Shown in pieces: positions 25,501-35,434 of a stretch of 64,000 nucleotides of DNA. Source of the stretch: Hymenobacter sublimis (lineage in GTDB: Bacteria; Bacteroidota; Bacteroidia; Cytophagales; Hymenobacteraceae); NCBI RefSeq assembly GCF_023101345.1, contig NZ_CP095848.1:1053501-1117500 (forward strand). The letters are read 5' to 3'. The notes under the pieces were generated by a model that was given only the letters and a program-made list of their open reading frames with translations, ran no database searches and had not been told where the DNA came from. The position numbers were made by a program, and so were the translations under genes. Numbering within the stretch: the stretch's first letter is position 1; each line of letters starts with the position of its first letter.

Positions 25501-28059
25501 CAACAGTTATTTAAGGCAGGAGAGGACATATATTTTACTGGTATAATAGCAAATCCAACAAGTGCTAATAGCTGTTACTTTAATAATTGGAATTATGAAT
25601 TTGTAAAAAATATAAAGCTCACAATTAAATCAATTAATCAAGATAAAATACTGGAAGTTGAAAACTCAAACATAATAGATAAGCCATTATCTCAATGTCA
25701 AATTACAATTCATTCCTTTATTGCTGATGGATACGTATTCAAACAAAATGACGTAGGAGTTCAACCTGGAGGGGGGATAAGAGTAAAATCAATTTCTGCA
25801 TCAGCTAACGGGTATACACATAAAACAACTTACTCATATAATGTCAATCCTTTTAACAATCTCACCTCGTCGGGGGTCACTTCGTACGAACCGGTTAGCA
25901 ATCCATCAGTAACTACTAAAAATTCTAAGGATCTTAGCGTCCCTGAAAATATAATAAATATGCTTGATGCAGAGTATAGTAGTCAATTTTCTCACTTATT
26001 GTCGGTAGCGCGAGAGATTCCTAGTCCAGGCGTTATGTATTCATCAGTTAGTGTGGGAGAAACCAAATTTGATAGTAATAATACCACAACACAAGTTCCA
26101 GTATTATCTAATTATCAGTTCGAAGTTTTTAATTCCAATATGGTTGGTATTCAGTACGGGGGAATTAATGAATTGCACCCAACATTATTTACCAGGAATA
26201 TTTCTATAAATGATTTCACCAACAGAATTGGTGCCTTGAAACACGTTACAACATATAACAACAATGGAATTAAGTTGTCACAAACCACAAACAATTATTT
26301 ACACGACAATTTAATTAATAAAACCCACGAAGAAAATGTAAGCGAATACACATCGAAATTGGCACAGTATAACTATCAAGGAGTAATTCAAGAAAGTTTT
26401 GGCGACAATAGAAGCGTGTTGAGGGAAATTCCGTATGGATCTGGCTATCAAACGGTTAGATACGATCAAAAGGTCGTAATGAGTAAGCGTAACTCGTACC
26501 CTGTAATACAAACGGGCACTACTACTACTGACTTTATTACTGGCATTACAACAACTGCTCAAACGTTGGGATATGATTTTTATTCTGGAGAACCCATCAA
26601 AACGCTTCAAATGGATGGTTACGGCAACCGTTTCGTAACGGAAACGGTGCCCGCTTACCGTCGCTACCCGGCCATGGGCCTAAAATTGAATCAGCCTAAT
26701 AACCGGCACATGCTGAGTCAAACGGCTTCGACTACCATTTACAAGGTGAATGCCAGCAATACGCCGTTAGCAGTAGTAGGCGCTTCCGTGAATACCTGGA
26801 GTGATGCAGTGCCAGTAATCGGCACTACCCCCTCACAGCCGGAAAATCGGAGCAGTCAAAGTGCAGCAAGTGGACTAGGAGGAGCTATTGGCGTATGGAG
26901 ACCGTGGCAAACCTTCTCTTGGATGCCAAATGGCGCGACTAGTGACGGGTTGACTTCACTCAGCGGCACAAATGGCTTCGTTGATTATTTCACTCAGCCT
27001 ACGCACGCTGCTTGGAGACAAGTCAATGAGATAACGCTGTATAACGTGTTCTCGAACCCGCTGGAAGCGCGGGACATGCGCAACATATTTGCCGCCACTA
27101 AACTTGGATTTAATCAAAGCAAGGTGCTCATCAGTGGCGGGCCCGCCCGGTACGGAGAAATTGTATACACTGGCGCGGAGGACGATATGATCAGTAACCG
27201 CTTTGGGGGACCTATTCAGCCGCATTACCCCTCTGGCACGAGTGATGCTTCCAGCGTGGTGAAAAAATCCGATGGCTACCCGGTGCATACAGGTGAGCGG
27301 AGTTTGCTGCTTAATCCGAGTCGCAACGGCTTTGCTTACGAGGCCGACCTGACTGGTGCAACCTACGGCAAGGCTAATTTCGATTTGACTAAGCCGTATC
27401 GGGTTACGATGTGGGCAACCCATCCGCAAGCAAGCTTGTATTATTGCCTCGACAATCAAACCTGTGTAACGGTACCAGGTGTCGCTACCCGTAAGGCGGG
27501 CGACTGGTACTTGATTACAATGGACATACCTGTTCTTGGGGCAGGACATAATTACCTGCGCATTGGTAGCTGGAACGCACATTCTGCGCCCGTGTACCTG
27601 GACGACTTCCGGATTCAGCCGGCTAATGCCACGGCAGCGGCTTACGTGTATGACCAGTTAACCGGCCAAGTGACGCATGTTCTGGATAACAATAATTTGT
27701 ATACCCACTACGACTACGACGCGGCAGGTAAATTGCGGCGGGTGACGCGTGAAACCCTACAGCAAGGACCACAAAAAGTAGCGGAATACGATTATCGTGT
27801 CGTCAGTAGTTTGGACGATGCCATATTAGAGCAGCCTACTTCGTGCACGCTACACGTCAATGTTCCGTTGTCAGCCGGTGCGGTTGATATCAGCTATGAC
27901 CTTGGCGATGGTCATGGGTACCGTGTTCTCACTACTGCTGTCCGCCCCTATCGCGTTACGCTATGCTCTGGCGCTGGCACCGCTCCATCTGCGTGGGTGA
28001 AAGTGAAAGTGCGGGATGGGCACAACAACATGCGTGAATTAGTAAAACGTGTTCGATAG
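22594..28059 (+). CDS. giant SpvB/TcB-like protein
   Basis: 1821 residues. A signal-like N-terminus is followed by VDTTDMVDLATGDFTYNIPL and GYPLSLAYHAGIQPEVEASW, then VGLGWSLNPGAINRNVNGYA, the SpvB/TcB-type opening found in insecticidal-toxin B subunits and RHS partners. The C-terminal end has one YD-type segment (YDQLTGQVTHVLDNNNLYTH) and a beta-sandwich-like tail. The middle (about 24,000-26,550) is visibly richer in A and T than either end, as if the central part had been exchanged. It lies immediately before the RHS toxin gene (14 bases) and probably forms part of the toxin shell or its export. Confidence 0.85.
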   Translation: MFIRKRFFRRSIASFFLIQILVDLGWPSLSFALTAGPTAPEASSFEPVDTTDMVDLATGDFTYNIPLLEVPGPDGGYPLSLAYHAGIQPEVEASWVGLGWSLNPGAINRNVNGYADDHNNAQQTIRDYWEGGKKTTYSVGMKAEFGNVASVSAGISFSDDTYRGFGVGGYRYIRAGIAGTPLGVSKVDFNDGYGKNYGQTGADISTSNMRVGITRSDAGSVGSSLGLKVAGNLQASLNTRTGSFSLNNATGAGSISNDRAGRIQTQTINNNLDIPITPGLAVELGYSSIRYWSDETSSASTNGALYFPKDHLPNSFISRYDYNGEYREKRTLDDKAFDTYRLLEPQGLPLLKHYDPDYLQGGSFPEYDNYTVLAQGLSGTMRPYSLQQSLYSRNRRADNEDYTIKSDPLPWTNSEVGFRFDNDFSNQFRQENGAMNTSSYNGSYYPFDNNPIYGNQDGNFGYNPSTKKLAGSKHINWYTNENIKIGNCAGFINTKSLGFNRTVLNDKSIGGFSITNASGVTYHYALPVHSYGEQVFTENIDKEQGNTFSRLQKPAHYAYTWLLTAITGPDYVDRGESGYLDTEDWGYWVKFDYGRWTGKYAWQNAPIADINSNNITTARGYKELYYLNTVSTRTHTAIFEKAGRRDGWGPNLASDINWIPPRGGDIILGPYSGSVMSLKNIYIIKNENVPANLQNKGRSIEFGHNGEIDNVIDSSDILSLGFDIKEVIEKAISLNQDYSLCQNVQNSIPVNPNSSKKLGKLTLKSILHLGKGGIASMPSTKFNYELNIENIKKSTAAVELIDQYRGVVSMINSTGVQPNKGDIIKLNNLNIYATVIENNSTKYQIKLLENSNISLLSQGQSHEITTTKNPPYTKNMRDVWGMFKSDLDSKLSTVSTGDVKRTSSLSNASTDVWSLRSIVTPIGTRINIEYEGDEYGNSVLKKPRIICHVFGNNASHSLRMPTPYTAQQQQQLFKAGEDIYFTGIIANPTSANSCYFNNWNYEFVKNIKLTIKSINQDKILEVENSNIIDKPLSQCQITIHSFIADGYVFKQNDVGVQPGGGIRVKSISASANGYTHKTTYSYNVNPFNNLTSSGVTSYEPVSNPSVTTKNSKDLSVPENIINMLDAEYSSQFSHLLSVAREIPSPGVMYSSVSVGETKFDSNNTTTQVPVLSNYQFEVFNSNMVGIQYGGINELHPTLFTRNISINDFTNRIGALKHVTTYNNNGIKLSQTTNNYLHDNLINKTHEENVSEYTSKLAQYNYQGVIQESFGDNRSVLREIPYGSGYQTVRYDQKVVMSKRNSYPVIQTGTTTTDFITGITTTAQTLGYDFYSGEPIKTLQMDGYGNRFVTETVPAYRRYPAMGLKLNQPNNRHMLSQTASTTIYKVNASNTPLAVVGASVNTWSDAVPVIGTTPSQPENRSSQSAASGLGGAIGVWRPWQTFSWMPNGATSDGLTSLSGTNGFVDYFTQPTHAAWRQVNEITLYNVFSNPLEARDMRNIFAATKLGFNQSKVLISGGPARYGEIVYTGAEDDMISNRFGGPIQPHYPSGTSDASSVVKKSDGYPVHTGERSLLLNPSRNGFAYEADLTGATYGKANFDLTKPYRVTMWATHPQASLYYCLDNQTCVTVPGVATRKAGDWYLITMDIPVLGAGHNYLRIGSWNAHSAPVYLDDFRIQPANATAAAYVYDQLTGQVTHVLDNNNLYTHYDYDAAGKLRRVTRETLQQGPQKVAEYDYRVVSSLDDAILEQPTSCTLHVNVPLSAGAVDISYDLGDGHGYRVLTTAVRPYRVTLCSGAGTAPSAWVKVKVRDGHNNMRELVKRVR

Positions 28060-28072
28060 TCGTCAGTCCCGT

Positions 28073-31000
28073 ATGAATATGAAGCCATTATCTACCTTAC
28101 TGACCACTTTGCTAGTGGCGCTTTGGAGCTTTTCTCCAGCGCGTGCCCAACAAGCAACCGTAACGTGCAGCATTGTCACGCCCACCGGGACGGCTCCCGT
28201 TTCAGGCACCAGCTTAAAGGCAGGCTGTACATACCGTTTTACAGCTAACCCTAATTCATCGTGTACCCAGACTTCGTACCAATGGGGAGATTTTTCTTTT
28301 GCACCGGCCGCCATCGTGGGCGGCGGAAAAAACAGCTCCTACATTGACGTGATTTTCACGGGTGGATCCACTAGTGGACCCTACCCATTCAGTGTGGTCA
28401 TTGGCTTGCAGTGTTCGGCCTGCTGTGGCGGTAACCCTACCTACACAACCGTGAGCGGAAACCTATACTGCTACGTAAACACGGGGTCAGCCAGTGGTTC
28501 GATCAATGTCAGTGCGAACCCTGTTTGTAGTTATACTCCCCTCACTCTTACGCTCCCTTCGGCAAGTGGGGTGAGTTACGTCCGGTGGAGTTATTGGAAT
28601 AATGGTTCTTGGCAACCTCTTACTACCTCATACGACATAGCTAATAACTTCCCCTATACTCTGCTGTCAGGCATTTCGGCTAACACGCGCTTTCAGGCAG
28701 AGTTGTTTAGCTGTTCCGGTTCCGTAGGAAATGCAACAACCGAAACGACGGTCAACGTAAAAACCGGCAATGGGGGGCAAGCGGTCGGTGAGCAAGACGT
28801 AACCAGTGGTCTGAACCAAGGCATAGTTACGCTCATCAATCATACGGGTACCATCAGTTATTGGCAAAAGTCCACTACGAACGGCACCTCCTGGGAGACG
28901 ATAAGTGAAACTGCTGGTGAACTGGCATTTCAGGATGTCACGGCTACCACGCTATTTCGAGCCGTGACCGTTGACGAGTGTGGAAATACGTATTATTCCA
29001 CGGCCTGCTCCATTAGGATAATCACGGCGCCGACGGACGTAAGCTGGTTGGAAACTAAGGGGTTTGCAACGGGAGCCGGTGTTTTGACCGCAAATGGCAA
29101 AGTGTTCTATGACCGGTTTGGTAAGGAACTGCAGAGCCAAGGAAAAGCCCTAAGCAAAGGCAAAGTATTGGCCTCGCAACCTCTATACGGCAAATACGGG
29201 CAGGTAGCCGGGAGTACCTTATCAGCACCCATTGCTACCACTACACTTCAATACGAGCCTCTCTTCTTTTCCTCCGCTTCAGCTCCGTCGCAACCCTATT
29301 CCGCTGGGCATTTTGATGAAAGCGGAACCCTTACCTCACCAGCCCCAGCCGCCACGACCACACCGCTGGGCTGGTATTACAGCACGAACAACACGGAGGA
29401 ACCCTACACGGCCGCGACGGCTTACCCCTACAGCCGAACGTACGCAGAGCCGGATGGTAGTACGGGGGTAGTGCGCTCGGCTGGACCAGGCAGCGCCCAC
29501 CGTATGGGCAACGGTCACGAGGGGGTGGCGGGGACCTTTGGCGTCGTTAACGAACTCGCCACGTATCTGCAGCTACGCGCCAAGTATTTTCCAACCACCA
29601 CGGTTGGGGAAACGCTTGGCTCGTTGGCATCTGCGGCTAGCCAGCAACTCAGCCTAGATGCCAACCAGCAAAAAGTAGTGGTCGTCCAGGACAAGGAAGG
29701 CCATCCGGTTATGACGGCACGGCCTGGCAATCAGTTGACCGTAAGCAATGACATTGATTTAGGTACTGTATATGTCTTCGAGAAGGGTGCCGGCGTCCGC
29801 ATGGAAGGCATACAGATGCGAGCGTATCTGCCGCAAATTAAGATCTTCGTTAATGGGGCGTACTATGATAGTGGACCAACGGATTCTACTCCCATTCCCA
29901 ATACACTGGACGCTTTACGGGTGGAATCGTATTTCCCCTTTCAATTAGATGGGCGCTTATATGATGTAGATAATCCGAATGGCAAACCAATAACTGTAAC
30001 GTCAGCTGCCAACGTGATCCGGCAGTTTGCAACCTTTTACACCCTTGTTACCGGAGCAGTTGCCATTACGCCAATGGGCGACGGAAACTGTGATTACAAG
30101 CTGACGAATACTACCACAGGCGCTGACGTTACAATTGATTTCAAAAATACTCCAGGTAATCTGCCTGCCGGTACCTACAAGCTGGAGGCATTGCGTGGTG
30201 CGTTTCGGGTGCGATACAGTAACGCGTATCAGGATATCAGCTATAACTTCTATGATCAGAAGGGACAACTGCTGGCCTCACTCGCGCCAAACGGAGCACA
30301 ACTAGTGCACGCCGTAAACAATCAAACTGGGCCGACTTGGCAAACGCCTTCTACTGCCCCGTATGCCTCCCCAACGGGAAGTGCTCTCCTCTTCGATGGG
30401 GTTGATGACCGCATCGAAACAACTACTCGGGATGGGGACCCAAGAGCCGTAGTCAATGCGCCGGCTACGGCGAATACCTTTACGATGGAAGCCTGGGTTT
30501 ATCCTACGGCCACGCACAACGACGCAGTAGATCAGACTAACCAATATGCCGGTTTTGCGGCCAATCACCGTTCAGCCATCCACGTAGGTTCAGCCGCTTG
30601 GTATCCTGCCGGCCATGCTGCCGTTGAGCTCTCCATTGGAACGAACGGCGTCGTCGTCTACGAATTGGGAAGCAATTGGTATCCTGCTGTACTGGTATGG
30701 AAAGGAGCCATTACTGGATGGACCCACGTTGCCGTGACCTTCACGAACAAGGTCCCCACCTTGTTCGTCAATGGTATCCAGGTGGCCACGGGTACACCTT
30801 GGACGCAAATCGATTACGTGCATCCGTCCGTCAACCTGGGTGGGGGGACATATAAAGGTCTCCTGGATGAATTCCGGGTGTATGATAGCGTGAAAGACGC
30901 TCAATCCATTGCAGCCGAATCACGGGGAACGGTAGCTCCGGCCAACAGTTCCTTGGTTGCCTATTACCGCTTGGATGAGGGAAAAGGTATCCTTGTGACC

Positions 31001-34000
31001 GACCTCTCACGTTCGCATTATACGGGTGTGTTGAAGGGCGGCACGCCCCCCAATACGTTCCCTTCCTTGGCTAGCCTGCCGTTTCTAAACACCTATGAAT
31101 ATGACGTGCAGGGCCGTCAGACGGCCATGACCGAGACGGACGCCGGCCGCACGGAATACTTCTACCGCAATGATGGAAAGCTGCGCTTTTCGCAAAATGC
31201 CAATCAGCGGGCCAACGGCTATTTCTCCTACACTAATTACGACAACATAGGTCGTCCGATCGAGAGTGGAGAATGCCGCCCAAATTCTCCCGCCACATTC
31301 TTTACTAGTATCAAGAACGACGCAGCTACTCTGGATTACGAGCCGTCATCCTATAGCAGCTACTACGATGGTCCTTTGGGGGGACAATTTCGATATGAGG
31401 TGGTACGAACTTACTACGATAACCTGAGAGGCAGGTTTAGTCTACCTAACGGCTACTCACCTGAATTCGTAGCAGGTCAGGCAGCAGCTATGGCCAAATA
31501 TTCCAGTATTACCCCATGGGACGCACAGTCGGAAGTGTCGCATACTATATATAGCTATGATGACCAGGGACGCACCACCTGGCTGGTAACTCAGCAGGGG
31601 CAGTTGCCGATGCGTACGATGGAGTATACCTACGATTTCAGCGGCAAAGTGCTCACGGCCTGCTACCAGAAGAACATGCCGGCGGAGCGCCTAACGCACT
31701 ATTATGCCTACGATGCCGACCAGCGTCTGCAAGAAGTACGCACAAACTTGGCCCTGCCTACCGACCAGGCCACGCCACGGGACTTACAAGCCAAATACGT
31801 CTACTATCTGCACGGCCCGCTGAAACGGGTGGAATTGGGCGGCAACCTACAGGGAATAGACTACTTCTACACGGTCCAGGGCTGGCTGAAATCCATCAAT
31901 GGAGAAACCAGTACCGCTGATCCTGGCCAGGACGGACTAAATAACAGCCTGCTTTTCAAGCCCGACCTGTTTGGGACGACACTGCAGTATTTCAATGGGG
32001 ATTATCAAGCTAGTGCCCGCCCGGTAAGCGGCTTCACGGAGAATACCGCACAAAACGCTCCCCGGTACAACGGTACGGTACGGGCAGCCAGCTGGCAGAC
32101 AACTGGCATTGCTCCTCAGGGGTACATCTACGCTTATGATGACAAAGGGCAGCTTACCAACGCGGACTATGGTACTGTAACGGGCGCTGCCACGAATCTT
32201 AATTTCTTATTAAGCGGCAATGGGCAGTATGCCGAAAAGGGAATCGACTATGACCCCAACGGCAACATCACTAACCTCCGTCGCACGGATGGCGTAGGGT
32301 GGGCTTCTTTCGCGGGCCAGTATAACTATCAGGGCCCTAACCTGAATACGAACAAGCTCACGGCAGTTAAAGTACCCGGGGGCACTACGGACCTCATCAA
32401 ATACACGTATGATGCGCTTGGCCAGACCGTAGCGCAGGAAGAAGTTACGGGTAATAAGTATTTGGAATACGATGTTGCGGGAAAGGTTACAGCCGTTTTC
32501 CGGGATGCCGCTAGGCAGCAGCCAGTGGCGCGTTACACCTACGATGAGTTTGGGCACCGTATCAAAGAGCAGCGTTACCCGAATGCCGCCGTGCCTACGC
32601 AGGTGGAAACCCTATACTACGTGTATGATGCTGGTGGCAATGAGCTGGCAACCTATGCTACCGATGCCGCGACCGGGCAAATTACTTTGACCGAACAGCC
32701 GGTATATGGCGCAGCCCGCTTAGGAAGTTACCGCCGGGCAACGGGCAACCAGACAGCTGACCAGCTCTACGAGATTCATGACCAACTGGGCAACACGCGG
32801 GTGGTATTCCATCGGCCGCAAGAGGCTTCGTACAGTGCCAATATGGAAGGAGGACCAACGGAAGAGCAGGAATTCTCTTTTCCGCCCGCTATTCGAAGTG
32901 GGGTGTATAAGCGCAGTGGCGCCAACGCTGCGTGGCTACGGGATACCTACCGGAACGGCCCCAAGAAAACCCTGCAAGTACAACGTGGTGACAAAGTAAA
33001 GATGAGCGTGTACGTAGGCTATCCTACGGATGGAGGCGTGCTAGCGCGTGCTGCCGTCGTTGGCGGAGTGGTGGCTGGTAGCGTTGGCGTGCAAGCGGTA
33101 GCCGGTAAAGAAGGGGAGGTCAAGCCATCCAAGACGCAGCAGTTGCTAAGCCGGTTGAGCCTGGGCGTGGCTGTTCCTCTGCTAGCCAGAACTGTCGGAA
33201 CCCAGGCAACGTTGCCGAATGCGCAGCTGTATTACGTTCTGCGCGATAAGAATGGCGGCTTTCTTACGAATGGCCGGGTGCTGGTCCCCAGTAGCGCAGA
33301 AGGAAAATGGACGGAGCTTGTGATAGATTACGATGTGGTGGATAAGCAAGCCAGTTCACTGGAAGTTGGTGTAGTAAGCAATGATGGGGTATCTGTTTAT
33401 TTTGATGACTTTTCCATCAAGCATACGTCAGGTATGTTATTGGAGGAGAATCATTTCTACGCTTATGGTCAGCGCAACGACCCGCTAAGCTGGACAAGCC
33501 AATATTTACAGAACTTCCGCCGTGGATATCAAGGCCAGTTCAGTAAGTTTGACAAGGAAACGGGATATAATAGCTTTGATTTGCGTATGTATGACGCGCG
33601 TACAGGTAGATGGATGAGTAAAGATCCTTATGGCCAATATGACTCCCCTTACTTAGGAATGGGAAATAATCCAGCTAACAGTTATGATCCTAATGGTGGG
33701 TACTCTCATTTCGGTGCTACATGGAGGCATGCAGCTGCAGTGTTTCTAGGCAATGATGTTAGTGAAATATACCAAGTTGACGAAGAATGGGGTTTTATAG
33801 ATCTTGATAATAATAAGCACGACTTTGGAGTTAAATATGATGTGGCCGAAGTATATCGTGGAGAAAGCTTTTGGGATAAAATATCATTCAAAGGAGGAGG
33901 ATATCAGTATTATAGCTCTGAATCTTACGCAAACGGCCCCGTATGGCATGTCCGTAATGGAGTAGCCTCAGGTGCAATTATTGATCCACACAAGAATCTT

Positions 34001-34342
34001 ATTACTTTCGAAAATCTACCTACTGGGAAGCCAACATTTGGCTTGCCTGGTTCTAACACTGTGGCTACAGCTATTAAAGGCGCGGTAGATAACTATAAGA
34101 CGGGGTTAGATGCTTTGGGTAAAGCTCAATTAACTGATCCTTATATTTCGCTTTTGGAATCAAGCGTCTACGATACTGTAAGTGCACGCGCACAACTTAT
34201 AGAAGCAAATAGAGATGCGAACGGTAATTACCCAACTTTCAGAATAGACAGCGTTAATAGAAATGGTAAATTCATGCACTTAATTAAAACCCCAATAAAC
34301 TGGAATGGAAAAAAAATTGGGTCGCCAAGTTTTTACGAATAA
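28073..34342 (+). CDS. RHS-repeat polymorphic toxin with DUF6443, LamG and unknown C-terminal domain
   Basis: 2089 residues from ATG 28073 (signal MNMKPLSTLLTTLLVALWSF); a GTG eight codons upstream overlaps the previous gene. Order: signal peptide; Cys-rich beta domains; DUF6443 (about 320-440, GKVFYDRFGKELQSQGKALS); LamG/ConA-like domain (about 766-955, SALLFDGVDDRIETTT and FTMEAWVYPTATH); RHS/YD repeats; and the core LRMYDARTGRWMSKDPYGQY near 1845-1865. After NSYDPNGG the last about 210 residues change to AT-rich sequence without a recognised domain, the normal place of a toxic tip. An immunity candidate follows and overlaps. Confidence 0.93.
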   Translation: MNMKPLSTLLTTLLVALWSFSPARAQQATVTCSIVTPTGTAPVSGTSLKAGCTYRFTANPNSSCTQTSYQWGDFSFAPAAIVGGGKNSSYIDVIFTGGSTSGPYPFSVVIGLQCSACCGGNPTYTTVSGNLYCYVNTGSASGSINVSANPVCSYTPLTLTLPSASGVSYVRWSYWNNGSWQPLTTSYDIANNFPYTLLSGISANTRFQAELFSCSGSVGNATTETTVNVKTGNGGQAVGEQDVTSGLNQGIVTLINHTGTISYWQKSTTNGTSWETISETAGELAFQDVTATTLFRAVTVDECGNTYYSTACSIRIITAPTDVSWLETKGFATGAGVLTANGKVFYDRFGKELQSQGKALSKGKVLASQPLYGKYGQVAGSTLSAPIATTTLQYEPLFFSSASAPSQPYSAGHFDESGTLTSPAPAATTTPLGWYYSTNNTEEPYTAATAYPYSRTYAEPDGSTGVVRSAGPGSAHRMGNGHEGVAGTFGVVNELATYLQLRAKYFPTTTVGETLGSLASAASQQLSLDANQQKVVVVQDKEGHPVMTARPGNQLTVSNDIDLGTVYVFEKGAGVRMEGIQMRAYLPQIKIFVNGAYYDSGPTDSTPIPNTLDALRVESYFPFQLDGRLYDVDNPNGKPITVTSAANVIRQFATFYTLVTGAVAITPMGDGNCDYKLTNTTTGADVTIDFKNTPGNLPAGTYKLEALRGAFRVRYSNAYQDISYNFYDQKGQLLASLAPNGAQLVHAVNNQTGPTWQTPSTAPYASPTGSALLFDGVDDRIETTTRDGDPRAVVNAPATANTFTMEAWVYPTATHNDAVDQTNQYAGFAANHRSAIHVGSAAWYPAGHAAVELSIGTNGVVVYELGSNWYPAVLVWKGAITGWTHVAVTFTNKVPTLFVNGIQVATGTPWTQIDYVHPSVNLGGGTYKGLLDEFRVYDSVKDAQSIAAESRGTVAPANSSLVAYYRLDEGKGILVTDLSRSHYTGVLKGGTPPNTFPSLASLPFLNTYEYDVQGRQTAMTETDAGRTEYFYRNDGKLRFSQNANQRANGYFSYTNYDNIGRPIESGECRPNSPATFFTSIKNDAATLDYEPSSYSSYYDGPLGGQFRYEVVRTYYDNLRGRFSLPNGYSPEFVAGQAAAMAKYSSITPWDAQSEVSHTIYSYDDQGRTTWLVTQQGQLPMRTMEYTYDFSGKVLTACYQKNMPAERLTHYYAYDADQRLQEVRTNLALPTDQATPRDLQAKYVYYLHGPLKRVELGGNLQGIDYFYTVQGWLKSINGETSTADPGQDGLNNSLLFKPDLFGTTLQYFNGDYQASARPVSGFTENTAQNAPRYNGTVRAASWQTTGIAPQGYIYAYDDKGQLTNADYGTVTGAATNLNFLLSGNGQYAEKGIDYDPNGNITNLRRTDGVGWASFAGQYNYQGPNLNTNKLTAVKVPGGTTDLIKYTYDALGQTVAQEEVTGNKYLEYDVAGKVTAVFRDAARQQPVARYTYDEFGHRIKEQRYPNAAVPTQVETLYYVYDAGGNELATYATDAATGQITLTEQPVYGAARLGSYRRATGNQTADQLYEIHDQLGNTRVVFHRPQEASYSANMEGGPTEEQEFSFPPAIRSGVYKRSGANAAWLRDTYRNGPKKTLQVQRGDKVKMSVYVGYPTDGGVLARAAVVGGVVAGSVGVQAVAGKEGEVKPSKTQQLLSRLSLGVAVPLLARTVGTQATLPNAQLYYVLRDKNGGFLTNGRVLVPSSAEGKWTELVIDYDVVDKQASSLEVGVVSNDGVSVYFDDFSIKHTSGMLLEENHFYAYGQRNDPLSWTSQYLQNFRRGYQGQFSKFDKETGYNSFDLRMYDARTGRWMSKDPYGQYDSPYLGMGNNPANSYDPNGGYSHFGATWRHAAAVFLGNDVSEIYQVDEEWGFIDLDNNKHDFGVKYDVAEVYRGESFWDKISFKGGGYQYYSSESYANGPVWHVRNGVASGAIIDPHKNLITFENLPTGKPTFGLPGSNTVATAIKGAVDNYKTGLDALGKAQLTDPYISLLESSVYDTVSARAQLIEANRDANGNYPTFRIDSVNRNGKFMHLIKTPINWNGKKIGSPSFYE

Positions 34343-34781
34343 GCATTGCATAATTTTTTTTATTATGTTATTACTTTATTCATGCGACCAAAAATCGTAT
34401 AATTCGGTTGATAGTAAAACTTATAACACAAGTAAAATATTAACCAACGTATCACATGATACTGTTGTAACAGATTCTGTTTTTACTATCAAGTTTATGA
34501 AAAAACATGAACTTATTTCAAGATTTATTGAGAGTAATAAACCAGTAAAATCGGTTGACTTTGAATATTTATACGATAGTAAAGTAATTCCTATATTCGC
34601 AAAAGATACTAATGATACTTTATTTATAACTTGTCGAATTAATCAAAGTCTGCTTGATAAGGTTAACAAAATAAATGCTACCTATAAACTATCTCTCGAT
34701 AACAGTGATATAAGGCTAGGTTTTGATACCACATTAGTCATTACTGATTATTATTATTTAATAGGAAAAACAAACAATTAA
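34305..34781 (+). CDS. candidate immunity lipoprotein of the RHS toxin
   Basis: 158 residues. The start at 34305 lies inside the RHS gene end (38-base overlap). The N-terminus has a basic region, the hydrophobic CIIFFIMLLLYSC and a lipobox Cys near 27, so export to the periplasm or outer membrane is likely. The mature part is not recognised. Its AT-rich composition matches the toxin tip and differs from the RHS body, as expected for a toxin-immunity cassette that moves as a unit. The immunity role is inferred from position. Confidence 0.7.
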   Translation: MEKKLGRQVFTNKHCIIFFIMLLLYSCDQKSYNSVDSKTYNTSKILTNVSHDTVVTDSVFTIKFMKKHELISRFIESNKPVKSVDFEYLYDSKVIPIFAKDTNDTLFITCRINQSLLDKVNKINATYKLSLDNSDIRLGFDTTLVITDYYYLIGKTNN

Positions 34782-34813
34782 AGGCAGTGGTAAATAGCGG
34801 GGTGATTGGTACC

Positions 34814-35302
34814 TTAGGCTATGATCCAGACATCTGTTGTATGCGACAAGTGTGGCAGTCCGGCTGTGCGCAAAAACGGGAGACAGGCCACCTGCAAGAG
34901 CAGGCGCGGCTGATCGTGCTCTAGGGCCCGCTCCAGTAGCCAAGCTTCCAAGCCGGGGCTGTCCAGGTGCCGCAGCACCAGTTGCAGGTGCTCGCTACGG
35001 GTAACTGCCCGTTCGCCGTAGCTGGTCAAGGCATCCGGAGCGATGCCCAACTGCTGGCTGACAAAGGAGGCCACTGGCGGTGGCACCTGCTCGAATTAGT
35101 CTTCCGGCAGGTAGCCCAGCAGGCGCACCAGAGCCTGCTGCACAGCGCAGCCCGGGCAGTTGCTATCGCGGCGCTGGCGCTGGACAAACTCCCGGTCTGC
35201 CCCCGTTAGGTGGAAGTACTGTCGTAGGCCGGTTTCGCTGAGGGTGGCGGGTACTTGTTGGCAGCCCTAGCGTTCGGGCGCGGTCAGAAAGGGAGAAATC
35301 AT
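34814..35302 (-). pseudogene. Tn3-family transposase N-terminal remnant
   Basis: Reads MISPFLTAPER-stop-GCQQVPATLSETG, then LRQYFHLTGADREFVQRQRR, LVRLLGYLPED-stop-FEQVPP, and VASFVSQQLGIAPDALTSYG with YGERAVTRSEHLQ and LEAWLLERALEHDQP. This is the DUF4158 opening of Tn3 TnpA. It carries two nonsense codons and is cut off after about 150 residues. It is divergent from a resolvase remnant, the usual Tn3 layout. Confidence 0.75.
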
Positions 35303-35317
35303 GCAGGGGAGCGCGAG

Positions 35318-35434
35318 CCAAGAAGTTATGGTGGCTGTTGCAGAACTCATGGCCACTTCCTGATAAATAAGCCCGTATTCGTCATGGCGCTGGAACAGGC
35401 CACGAGTTCTGCAACAGCCACCATAGCTTCTTGG
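35318..35434. repeat. 37-bp inverted repeat between tnpA and tnpR remnants
   Basis: 35318-35354 and 35398-35434 are reverse complements with two mismatches; the arm includes ATGGTGGCTGTTGCAGAACT. The 43-base spacer is unrelated. It occupies the place of a Tn3 res site but does not show three resolvase subsites that I can recognise. Confidence 0.6.

Noticed and set aside
26956..27582. 208-residue minus-strand frame inside the SpvB-like gene
   Set aside because: Antisense shadow; no promoter and no protein-like pattern.
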